Shown: positions 1 to 5,684, counted from the first letter of the stretch. The stretch: 9,467 bases of DNA from Candidatus Bathyarchaeota archaeon (GCA_020345945.1 CP070773.1:56254-65720); one strand, 5' to 3'. The notes: a model not told the origin generated them from the sequence alone. Program-made: numbers and translations.

Positions 1-31
1 TCTGTATCGGGGGATCTCTATAGTCTGACAT
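1..31 (-). CDS. Possible start of a divergent gene (partial, runs off the left edge)
   Basis: An ATG at 31-29 on the - strand opens a frame reading MSDYRDPPIQ before the window ends. Just upstream on the same strand is an AGGTGG stretch, four bases or fewer from the ATG, which resembles the AGGTG sites ahead of other genes here such as cobY. A TATAAA-like element reads on the - strand at about 84-95, a plausible distance for a promoter. Ten residues are too few to recognise a family. The opposite strand is also open over 1-102, so this call rests only on the start-site context. Confidence 0.3.
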   Translation of the reverse strand, partial: MSDYRDPPIQ

Positions 32-154
32 TTCCACCTTTATATTGTGGGGTTATTATCCTCAGAGTTTGTATAGAGGAACAGTTTATAGAAGGGTACT
101 AATTCTGAGAACTCTGAATTGGACATTTAATTCTATTGTTGGGCATGGTAGGGT
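32..154. promoter_or_regulatory. Intergenic region upstream of trm1 with a 20-bp palindrome
   Basis: This gap lies between trm1 and a possible divergent gene at the left edge. Its clearest structure is the near-perfect inverted repeat AATTCTGAGAACTCTGAATT at 101-120, which has one mismatched pair and a two-base centre, as an operator would. A related CTCAGAGTTT lies at 61-70 (AAACTCTGAG on the other strand). TATA-like stretches occur at about 86-91 (TTTATA) and 126-131 (TTTAAT). The second lies about 26 bases before the trm1 start codon, which would suit a leaderless transcript. These are readings by eye; no promoter is proven. Confidence 0.3.
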
Positions 155-1360
155 TTGAAAGATATCGGATTCCAACTTGAGTTGCTTACTGAGGGGAAAG
201 CTTCTTTCTATGCTCCTAGGGAATCTGAGTCAGATGTCTACATCCCTTCGACTAAGACAGTTTTCTACAATCCTGTCATGCGTCTGAATCGTGATATCTC
301 GGTACTGGCGTTGAGATCTTTTCGTCAAGCGGGGAATCGAGCGTCGTTAGTCGCAGATCCTCTGGCAGGTTGTGGTGTGAGAGGTGTTCGTTTTGCTCTT
401 GAAGCCCCCTTTATAGACAGAGTTGAGATGAATGATCTGAATCCGCTGGCTGTTGAGCTGCAGAGAAGAAATGTTGCGTTGAACAGTCTTTCTGAGATTG
501 TCGGTGTCAATAGGTCGGATGCAAATGTCTTTCTATCTGCTCATTCAGGTCCGGGAAGGCGTTTTGACTTCGTGGATTTGGATCCTTTCGGTTCTCCTGT
601 ACGTTTCTTGGATTCGGCTATAAGGTCGTTGAGGGGTGGGGGGTTGTTAGCGTTGACAGCGACTGATATGGCCGCCTTGTGCGGAGTTCATTCTGCAGCT
701 TGTAGAAGAAAATATTTCTCAACGGCTTTGAGAACTGAGTACTGCCATGAGTTAGCCGTTAGAATAGTGTTGAATACGCTCGTTGTAGCTGCTGCAAAGT
801 ATGAGTTTGGGGTTCTCCCTGTATTCTCTCACTCTTCGGATCATTACATTAGGTTGTACGTTCTCTTGATTTTGAACCTGCGGAAGGCGGATGAATGTCT
901 CCGCGAATTGGGTTATCTGGTACACTGTTTCTCGTGTTTCCATCGGGAATCACATCGAGGTTTCTCGCCTTCTGTTCCTGATGTATGTCCGATGTGTGGG
1001 GGTAGAGTAGGTTTATCTGGGCCAATCTGGTTGGGGAGAATATTTGATCAGAGTTTCATCAAGCAAATGCAGAGACAGCTTCTAATCTTGGATGGTCTTG
1101 ATCCGCGTCTGCCTAGACTTCTTGAGTTGACAATATTGGAACATGATGCTCCTATTACCTACTATGTCATCGACAGGTTGACAGATAGGCTGAATATTCC
1201 TATTCCTAAGACAGTTGAGATCTTCGATGCCTTGTCAGAGCTGGGATATAGAGTTGTCCCAACTCATTTCCATCCAAAAGGGCTTAGAACAGATGCTTCC
1301 TCAAAGGTCCTCTCGGAGGTCGTTCTAGGACTATCCGCCAAGAAATCTGTTGGCAAATAG
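155..1360 (+). CDS. trm1: tRNA (guanine(26)-N(2))-dimethyltransferase
   Basis: This enzyme uses S-adenosylmethionine to dimethylate G26 at the hinge between the D arm and anticodon arm of tRNA, in the cytoplasm. The 401-residue product has the usual archaeal Trm1 length (about 380-400). Visible landmarks are TEGKA near residue 12, FYNPVMRLNRD at 37-47, the SAM-binding loop VADPLAGCGVRG at 66-77, the acidic strand EMNDLNP at 91-97 and the catalytic motif DLDPFGSP at 141-148. A cysteine/histidine cluster (C258, C261, C278, C281) fits the zinc-binding part of the C-terminal domain. The start is TTG; an in-frame TAG at 149-151 rules out anything longer, and only a weak AGGG lies upstream, so the message may be leaderless. 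It is the only confident + strand gene. Its last 30 bases overlap the 3' end of rlmE. Its leucine codons lean towards TTG and its arginines towards CGT more than in the opposing genes. Confidence 0.96.
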   Translation: MKDIGFQLELLTEGKASFYAPRESESDVYIPSTKTVFYNPVMRLNRDISVLALRSFRQAGNRASLVADPLAGCGVRGVRFALEAPFIDRVEMNDLNPLAVELQRRNVALNSLSEIVGVNRSDANVFLSAHSGPGRRFDFVDLDPFGSPVRFLDSAIRSLRGGGLLALTATDMAALCGVHSAACRRKYFSTALRTEYCHELAVRIVLNTLVVAAAKYEFGVLPVFSHSSDHYIRLYVLLILNLRKADECLRELGYLVHCFSCFHRESHRGFSPSVPDVCPMCGGRVGLSGPIWLGRIFDQSFIKQMQRQLLILDGLDPRLPRLLELTILEHDAPITYYVIDRLTDRLNIPIPKTVEIFDALSELGYRVVPTHFHPKGLRTDASSKVLSEVVLGLSAKKSVGK

Positions 1361-1942
1361 ATATACCTCCGCGCTTCTCTTTCGAGTGGCGGGAGGTCTG
1401 AATATTCTTACACTGGAGAAGCGTTCTCTCAGTTCCTCTATGAACTGATCTAGCTTCTCCCCTTGGAACGCTTTTGTCATGAATCTGCCGTTGTGTTTCA
1501 GTAACTTCTCGGCAACTGAGAGTGCAAATGTGGCCAGCTCTATCTGTTTCAAGTGATCTATCTGCCAGTTCCCTGTGACGTCTGGGGAAAGGTCTGAGAG
1601 TATAACATCTGTCTTCCTTGGAAGCTCCTTGGTGATCAGTTCTATGGTTTCTGGTTTCTTCACGTCTGCTGAGATAATCTTAACATTCTTTTCTCTAAGC
1701 TCTTCAACCGGTCTCTTGTCGACCCCAAGTACATATCCTTGGTCACCGACAAGTTGACTGGAGACCTGCACCCATCCTCCTGGGGAGCATCCCAAGTCAA
1801 GGACGACGTCTCCTGGTCTTATCAGGTCAAAGCGTTCTGCGATCTGAAGGAGTTTATATGCTGACCTGCTCCTATACCCTTCTCTCTTTGCGAGTCTGTA
1901 GTAATGGTCGTCTCTTCTATGCCTGTTTTTTTGTCTCGTCAA
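1331..1942 (-). CDS. rlmE: 23S rRNA 2'-O-ribose uridine methyltransferase (RlmE/FtsJ family)
   Basis: RlmE/FtsJ proteins use S-adenosylmethionine to methylate the ribose of a conserved A-loop uridine of large-subunit rRNA (U2552 in E. coli). With the start used here the product has 203 residues. The K-D-K-E catalytic set is complete: K30 in SAYKLL, D117 in LSDLSPD, K157 in FMTKAFQG and E192 in RSAEVYL. The SAM loop is VVLDLGCSPGGW at 46-57. A TTG at 1978 gives a 215-residue version overlapping the upstream gene by 62 bases. I prefer the TTG at 1942 because archaeal homologues, as I recall them, begin about 25-30 residues before the YRSR motif and because an AGGA lies just upstream, although its spacing of four bases is short. 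The 3' end overlaps trm1 tail to tail. It is probably co-transcribed with the TFE-beta-like gene. Confidence 0.93.
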   Translation of the reverse strand: MTRQKNRHRRDDHYYRLAKREGYRSRSAYKLLQIAERFDLIRPGDVVLDLGCSPGGWVQVSSQLVGDQGYVLGVDKRPVEELREKNVKIISADVKKPETIELITKELPRKTDVILSDLSPDVTGNWQIDHLKQIELATFALSVAEKLLKHNGRFMTKAFQGEKLDQFIEELRERFSSVRIFRPPATRKRSAEVYLFANRFLGG

Positions 1943-2318
1943 GAAGTCCTTCAACTTCTGCTTTTTTCTTATCTCCAAGAATCCAGATTGTCAGAATTTC
2001 GCATCTATTGGGATCAGGATTTCCTCCTTCCCCGCATCTATCTAGTTGTTCACATGAGAAGCAAGGGCATTCGGCTATTGCCATTATTGTTATAGGCTGC
2101 TTCTGTGCGATCAGTCTGTAGGTCCATCGGCCCTCGAAGAGTTCTTTGTCCCTGGATACGATGCCTCTCTTCTCAAGTCTCAACGCTGTCCTGGATCCCT
2201 CGCGACTGGTTGCTTCCAGTTTCTTCCATAGATCGGACTGAAGGATGCCTTTTTCTCCAGCTTCAACTATAATCTTGAGTGCCTCTCGCTCAAGTCGGTT
2301 CTTCCTAGTATCATTCAC
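1917..2318 (-). CDS. TFE-beta-like transcription factor (winged helix plus Fe-S cysteine cluster; RPC34/39 relative)
   Basis: The 133-residue product has a charged winged-helix-like part (about residues 8-70, including GILQSDLWKKL and ALRLEKRGIV) and then a cysteine cluster: C86-x2-C89-x5-C95-x10-C106, with one extra cysteine at C84. The spacing, the GEGG and the following ILTIW match, from memory, the cubane Fe-S signature of eukaryotic RPC39 and archaeal TFE-beta (CPVFDDC...GG...C..L.EW). TFE-beta pairs with TFE-alpha to help RNA polymerase open promoters. The start is GTG at 2318 with no clear ribosome site. The frame stays open upstream to a TGA at about 2372, and that upstream part carries an in-frame duplicate of the protein's first segment, so the N terminus is uncertain. 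An unrelated winged-helix regulator with a metal cluster is the main alternative. Confidence 0.75.
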   Translation of the reverse strand: MNDTRKNRLEREALKIIVEAGEKGILQSDLWKKLEATSREGSRTALRLEKRGIVSRDKELFEGRWTYRLIAQKQPITIMAIAECPCFSCEQLDRCGEGGNPDPNRCEILTIWILGDKKKAEVEGLLDETKKQA

Positions 2319-2342
2319 AATCTTGGGTGCCTCTTGTTCAAG
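2271..2342 (-). repeat. Imperfect 48-bp tandem duplication at the 5' end of the TFE-beta-like gene
   Basis: On the - strand a 24-base core starting CTTGA(A/G)C(A/G)AGAGGC occurs at 2342-2319 and again at 2294-2271, exactly 48 bases apart, with 21 of 24 bases identical. A shared GATAC precedes both cores at the same distance. The period is 16 codons and both copies are in the same frame, reading LEQEAPKI and LEREALKI. The first copy lies wholly upstream of the GTG start at 2318; the second is inside the gene. Confidence 0.8.
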
Positions 2343-2417
2343 ATTATCGTTCGTTGTATCCTTCGATGTGGTTCACCCTTACATCCGTATTCATGGGTTA
2401 GGCTCTGTTAAAAACCT

Positions 2418-3131
2418 TCATTTTTCGAGAAGGGATTCCTCTCTACGGACTTTCACCCTTACGACAAGAAGTTCGTGATCTTCAATATACTCTGATTTGA
2501 ATTTGACGGGTTTGGTCCCGTTCGGGAAATTGAAAGACTTCTCGAATGCTTCTCCCTCTTTTCCCTCAATCACGAGTCTACCCCCGACTATCTGGATAGA
2601 TATTTCCTTCTGAATATTCTTTGGAACGCTTACTGCGATTATCTGTTCTTCCTCTCTTTCGCTTCTCTTCTTTGGGGTGGAGAGGGATTCTGGGACTTCT
2701 CTACCTTCCCTTTCAACAACTATCTTCTTTCTCTCTTCGAGTTCTGATCTTGATCTGATCCAGGGGTAGAGAAAAAGGACGACGGGTAGTAAGAACATCA
2801 GTAAACTGATTAGAGACAGCAGTGGAGAAGAAGCTCCATATCCGAATAGGAAGGGGAAGACTCCGACCAGTATAAAACCTTCTGCGGTTCCAAGCATCAT
2901 TCCCAGTATTGATGCTAGAATCATCAGTCCGATTCCTCCGAGGATCATTATTGTTCCGATGTTCATTATTGTCTGAGGGGATATCTCAAGCAGGTCTCTT
3001 TTCCTTGAGGTTAGGCAATCAAGACAGAGGTTTAGGTCCTTATCTAAGCAGTCTCGGCAGACTTTTTTTCCACAGTACTCGCAGACTTCTAGCGGTCTCT
3101 TCTTTCCGCATATCTTACAGAGCCTGTCCAA
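2418..3131 (-). CDS. Membrane protein with N-terminal zinc finger and C-terminal Hsp20/CS-like domain
   Basis: I know no named family with this whole architecture. With the TTG start at 3131 the product has 237 residues. Residues 5-39 carry four CxxC pairs (C5/C8, C17/C20, C25/C28, C36/C39), enough for two zinc sites in a cross-brace or B-box-like fold. Hydrophobic segments follow at about 57-79 and 102-125, with a shorter one near 85-98 between them. A charged linker (about 127-163, with ELEERKKIVVEREG) leads to a beta-rich domain at about 164-228 (IIAVSVPKNIQKE, GGRLVIEGKEGEAFEKSF, ELLVVRVKV) that looks like the alpha-crystallin/CS sandwich. Finger and Hsp20-like domain should both face the cytosol if the number of membrane spans is even. 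A longer TTG start at 3197 would overlap the DUF131 gene by 53 bases; the AGGAG site upstream of 3131 argues against it. The upstream DUF131 gene ends 13 bases away, so the two are probably co-transcribed. Confidence 0.8.
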   Translation of the reverse strand: MDRLCKICGKKRPLEVCEYCGKKVCRDCLDKDLNLCLDCLTSRKRDLLEISPQTIMNIGTIMILGGIGLMILASILGMMLGTAEGFILVGVFPFLFGYGASSPLLSLISLLMFLLPVVLFLYPWIRSRSELEERKKIVVEREGREVPESLSTPKKRSEREEEQIIAVSVPKNIQKEISIQIVGGRLVIEGKEGEAFEKSFNFPNGTKPVKFKSEYIEDHELLVVRVKVRREESLLEK

Positions 3132-3138
3132 ATGTTTT

Positions 3139-3143
3139 CTCCT
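3139..3143 (-). promoter_or_regulatory. Ribosome binding site deciding the zinc-finger/Hsp20 gene start
   Basis: On the - strand AGGAG sits seven bases before the TTG at 3131 and immediately after the TAG stop of the DUF131 gene. Its position supports the 237-residue start over the longer frame beginning at 3197. Confidence 0.6.
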
Positions 3144-3144
3144 A

Positions 3145-3405
3145 CTAGAAGGTTGGTGATATGAGCGTGAGCAGAGAGAATAGGATGAAGAGTCCAAACG
3201 CGATCTTCAGCAATAGCCTAGACATCTTGTTATCTGATCCGAAAATGATAGGTATCGGACCAATCATAATCAAGCCCCCTATTCTTCCTTCTTCTTCCTT
3301 CCTACCCTTTTGTCTTGTTCCCCAGATCATTCCTATCAATATGAGAGAGAATCCAATAAGGGAGAGGAGCATTCCAATTGAGAACAGAATTCCTACAATT
3401 CCCAT
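3145..3405 (-). CDS. DUF131 family small membrane protein
   Basis: The 86-residue product has a membrane segment at about 3-28, a basic/acidic loop (TRQKGRKEEEGR), then the motif GGLIMIGPIPIIFGSD at 43-58, and a second membrane segment at about 64-84. The central IGPIPI-FGSD motif is the hallmark of the archaeal DUF131 (TIGR00304-type) family, whose function is unknown; length and layout fit. The start is ATG with a purine-rich GGGAAGAGAGAAG ahead of it. The frame stays open upstream for 54 codons without another usual start codon (see the finding on 3145-3681). It sits directly upstream of the zinc-finger/Hsp20-like gene, suggesting that the two proteins work together at the membrane; that link is inference. 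Confidence 0.85.
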   Translation of the reverse strand: MGIVGILFSIGMLLSLIGFSLILIGMIWGTRQKGRKEEEGRIGGLIMIGPIPIIFGSDNKMSRLLLKIAFGLFILFSLLTLISPTF

Positions 3406-3744
3406 CTTCTCTCTTCCCTGAGCTTTGGCAAGTCGTTTAATCGCTTGCTTCGTTATCTGTCTCTTTCTTCCGGGTTTCGGTATGTTCCTAATAGATATTT
3501 GGCGGTTCTGACTGAAAAACGAAGCGATCTCATAGCTCCTCTTAGTTGAAAGTCTGAGTGTGTCTTAGGAACCGTTTATTAGCGTATTCAAGAAGAGAAG
3601 AAACAGGACTATTGCTGTCGTCCAGATTCCTAATGCAATAATTATGTAGAATCTTCTTGATTCCCTACTTAGCAGCGTCAATCCTATGTCTATCCTATTT
3701 TACTCGGTTCGACGTAACCTATAGTTACCTGTCTTCAAAAAGCC
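3406..3744. other. Long intergenic stretch between the ECF S component and DUF131
   Basis: This 339-bp gap contains one doubtful small ORF (3565-3681, - strand). After the TAA of the S-component gene a TTTTT run reads on the - strand at 3736-3740, a possible archaeal U-tract terminator. Next is a small hairpin, GTAAC/GTTAC at 3714-3718 and 3724-3728, which competes with a GGTT/AACC pairing. Further on, GCTTCGTT at 3447-3454 pairs with AACGAAGC at 3518-3525. No tRNA, C/D-box pattern (TGATGA with CTGA) or conserved riboswitch core was seen. The gap probably separates the cobalamin operon from the DUF131 transcript. Confidence 0.5.
3565..3681 (-). CDS. Possible 38-residue single-span membrane protein
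   Basis: From a TTG at 3681 to a TAA at 3567-3565 the - strand encodes a short peptide with a basic N terminus (SRESRR at 5-10), one strongly hydrophobic stretch (about 11-35, FYIIIALGIWTTAIVLFLLF and on) and a short polar tail. The positive-then-hydrophobic pattern and lack of charge inside the span look like a real N-in single-pass protein, and its orientation matches the neighbouring genes. Against it, there is no good ribosome site (only ATAGG next to the start), the ORF is very short, and no family is recognised. Confidence 0.3.
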   Translation of the reverse strand: MTLLSRESRRFYIIIALGIWTTAIVLFLLFLNTLINGS

Positions 3745-4245
3745 TTAGTGTTTCTCTCTCTCGGCTAGTATGATGGCTGATTCTGCTGACTTTGAACATA
3801 TCGCTGCTACGATTACATTCAGGCTAGATACTACGAAGAGGTATGGGACCAGCGACAAGGCTCCTCCCCACCCAATCACTGGAGTAGCCAATGGGAACAG
3901 GAGCGTATTTACAAGAATAGAGATCACGACAGCATAGATTAAACCAAACCTTTTTCTTGTCAATCCTGCCAGCCAACCCGTTAATCCCATTCCTAGAGCT
4001 ATTGGTATGTGCATGATTCCCAGGGGGGACCCATGAACCGATACTGTGACAAGATGCCCAATCAAGAGTACCATGCTTCCCTCGTTTGCCCCAAATAGGA
4101 AAGCGGCTATAAACCCTGGACATGAATCAAAACCTATCGTGCCTACTGGGCTTGGAAAAGGTACAAATGAACCAATCAGGCTAAGCGCCGACATAATAGA
4201 TATCCGTGCAATCCTGGCCGTTGAGAATACTCTCTCGTCTTTCAT
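3745..4245 (-). CDS. ECF-type transporter substrate-binding (S) component, probably for a corrinoid or corrinoid precursor
   Basis: The product is a hydrophobic integral membrane protein of 166 residues with five or six likely spans. It begins with a short basic tail (MKDERVFSTARIAR) and continues into MSALSLIGSFVPFP, a glycine/serine-rich segment (GFIAAFLFGANEGSMVLLIG), HGSPLGIMHIP and TGWLAG. Size, the ARISIMSAL-type first helix and small-residue packing fit S components of energy-coupling-factor transporters, which bind a vitamin and dock onto an ATPase/T module encoded elsewhere. It does not look like CbiM, the cobalt S component. Its place nine bases or more after cobY suggests a corrinoid, alpha-ribazole or benzimidazole substrate, as with bacterial CblT; this is contextual. 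Start choice: ATG at 4245 has GGAG about 11 bases upstream, while ATG at 4290 or GTG at 4299 would add 15 or 18 polar residues. Confidence 0.75.
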   Translation of the reverse strand: MKDERVFSTARIARISIMSALSLIGSFVPFPSPVGTIGFDSCPGFIAAFLFGANEGSMVLLIGHLVTVSVHGSPLGIMHIPIALGMGLTGWLAGLTRKRFGLIYAVVISILVNTLLFPLATPVIGWGGALSLVPYLFVVSSLNVIVAAICSKSAESAIILAEREKH

Positions 4246-4308
4246 GTGGTTCTTCTCTCCTCTTTTATCAGTCTTGTTTGTGTCAGTCATGGTGTCCACT
4301 CAAACATC

Positions 4309-4941
4309 TCATCTGGGCGCTTCACACGTCTCTCTTTCTCTAATTATTTCTCGTATCCTCTCAAGATCTTCGAGTGAGTTTATGTTCGCAGCTATCTCGG
4401 TTCTATTCAATACAAGCACTTCTTCCTCAAGCTCTTCTTCATCTATCATAGCCCCATCTATGACGTTGATTCCTGCCGGGATGATCGAACCGTACCTATC
4501 CGAATAAAGAGAGTTTGAGTAAAAGCCTTGCTGCTCGCAAAAGGCTAATGCTACGGCAACCATTAGGGTGGACTTTGCAGATCTTTCAAACTCTGCGATC
4601 GCTTTGTCGATGAGTTCTGGTGTTATAAGTGGTAGATCGACTGAGATGACAAGTACGGTTTTCAATCCCTCACTCTTGATTACGTGTTTCATGTCTTGGA
4701 TGTATCCTCTGCCAGAGGTCTTGATCAGCCTGATCCCACTTACGTTTTTCATTCTCTCTGCAGTTGCTGGGGTATTTGGGCTAACCATAACAATGATGTC
4801 GTCTACTTTCTTGGATTGTTGGACTGCATCCAGTACCCTTTCAATCATCGGTCTTCCACATATGGGAATCAAGGGTTTCTCCAAGGAGTGCTTCATTCTG
4901 GTACCTTTACCCCCTGCCATCAGCAACGCTGTTGTTCTCAA
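4309..4941 (-). CDS. cobY: Adenosylcobinamide-phosphate guanylyltransferase CobY
   Basis: CobY transfers GMP from GTP to adenosylcobinamide phosphate, giving adenosylcobinamide-GDP for CobS; it is the archaeal replacement for bacterial CobU/CobP. The 210-residue product has the nucleotidyltransferase start LLMAGGKGTRM (6-16) with K22 in EKPLI, the metal-binding strand ISVDLPLI (99-106, D102), and the CobY-like PAGINVIDG (155-163) and ANINSLEDL (185-193). A related MobA-type transferase is the alternative, but context and the C-terminal motifs favour CobY. The start is TTG with AGGTG seven bases upstream. Start and upstream stop share TTGA, so translation is probably coupled to cobS. Confidence 0.93.
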   Translation of the reverse strand: MRTTALLMAGGKGTRMKHSLEKPLIPICGRPMIERVLDAVQQSKKVDDIIVMVSPNTPATAERMKNVSGIRLIKTSGRGYIQDMKHVIKSEGLKTVLVISVDLPLITPELIDKAIAEFERSAKSTLMVAVALAFCEQQGFYSNSLYSDRYGSIIPAGINVIDGAMIDEEELEEEVLVLNRTEIAANINSLEDLERIREIIRERETCEAPR

Positions 4942-5684
4942 TTACCGACACCTACGATCAGGAAGAGTGCGATTGCCCTAGAGATCTCGTTTGAAGCTCC
5001 AAAGACGTCGCCTGTCAGACCTTCGAAGTTTCTCCTAGCTATCTCTAAGAGTACTAGATCCCCTACTATACACGCTGCAACTGAGCCTATTCCCTTCCAT
5101 CCTAGAACGATCCAAGCTGTAAAGAGGGTGAATGCGAGACTGAAGGAGAACCTTCTTGTCTTTCCTTGCATTTCATCGATGAATCGGGTTGCCATACCTG
5201 TGCTGGCGGATTTTCCAAGCCAAGCTAGTAAGACCATTGAGAGCTTTGAGATCATCTCACAGACGATCAAAGAAGGTATTAGTATACCAATCTTCAGTTT
5301 ACTCATCAATACAACTGTTAGAGCGCTGAAGAAGACTCCTATAGAGATGCCTCCTACTCCTAGATTTGGATCTTTCATTGCCTCAATCTTTCTCTTTGGT
5401 GTACTGTGGGTCATTAGTCCGTCCCCGAGATCGAACAGTCCGTCGAGGTGTTGAAGTCCAGTTATTGATTGGAGAAGTCCGTAGCTAAGGATACCTGCCA
5501 AGTCTTCAGGGAAGGCGAGAAACAATAGGTAAGCTGGTATTCCGGTTAGTAGTCCTATGAATGCTCCGACTATAGGGAAGAGATGCATATTCGTTGCAGT
5601 TTGATCTAGGGCGTCGTCTGGCATTCCCACAGGGATCGTGGTGAGAAATGAGATTAGGCTTCTAATGGCTTTGGAGGCGTTCAA
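4938..5684 (-). CDS. cobS: Adenosylcobinamide-GDP ribazoletransferase (cobalamin synthase)
   Basis: CobS is the integral membrane enzyme that joins adenosylcobinamide-GDP to alpha-ribazole (or its 5'-phosphate), closing the lower nucleotide loop of cobalamin. The 248-residue length is typical. Diagnostic motifs are GLQHLDGLFDLGDGLM at 76-91 (acidic, metal-binding), MKDPNLGVGG at 103-112 and GDVFGASNEISR at 225-236. Hydrophobic segments occur near 32-58, 113-130, 133-155, 180-205 and 236-246. The TTG start at 5684 overlaps the TGA stop of cbiS as TTGA, and GAGGAA lies eight bases upstream, so the pair is translationally coupled. The next gene, cobY, makes its substrate. Confidence 0.97.
   Translation of the reverse strand: MNASKAIRSLISFLTTIPVGMPDDALDQTATNMHLFPIVGAFIGLLTGIPAYLLFLAFPEDLAGILSYGLLQSITGLQHLDGLFDLGDGLMTHSTPKRKIEAMKDPNLGVGGISIGVFFSALTVVLMSKLKIGILIPSLIVCEMISKLSMVLLAWLGKSASTGMATRFIDEMQGKTRRFSFSLAFTLFTAWIVLGWKGIGSVAACIVGDLVLLEIARRNFEGLTGDVFGASNEISRAIALFLIVGVGN

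Noticed and set aside
1..102. Open + strand frame of 33 codons ending in TAA, possibly the end of an upstream gene
   Set aside because: An open run this short is not unlikely by chance, the peptide resembles no family, and the start-like ATG with AGGTGG on the other strand fits better.
2405..2470. Second repeat GTAAGGGTGAA shared by the end of the zinc-finger gene and the gap after it
   Set aside because: Eleven identical bases without flanking similarity or fixed register is weak and may be coincidence.
3459..3533. Small - strand ORF MRSLRFSVRTAK... (26 residues) preceded by AGGAG
   Set aside because: The AGGAG is only two bases from the ATG, the peptide is short and basic without a recognisable pattern, and it overlaps the longer open frame leading to DUF131.
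3700..3730. GGTTCGAC resembling a tRNA T-loop on the + strand
   Set aside because: The flanking bases do not form a five-base T stem and no acceptor or anticodon arm could be placed.
3406..3744. Cobalamin riboswitch or C/D-box RNA in the long gap
   Set aside because: No B12-box-like core and no TGATGA with CTGA arrangement was found on either strand; the gap also lies downstream of the cob genes, not ahead of them.
4684..5454. 256-codon + strand open frame antisense to cobY and cobS
   Set aside because: It lies entirely opposite two strongly conserved genes and its translation shows no domain features, so it is a shadow frame.
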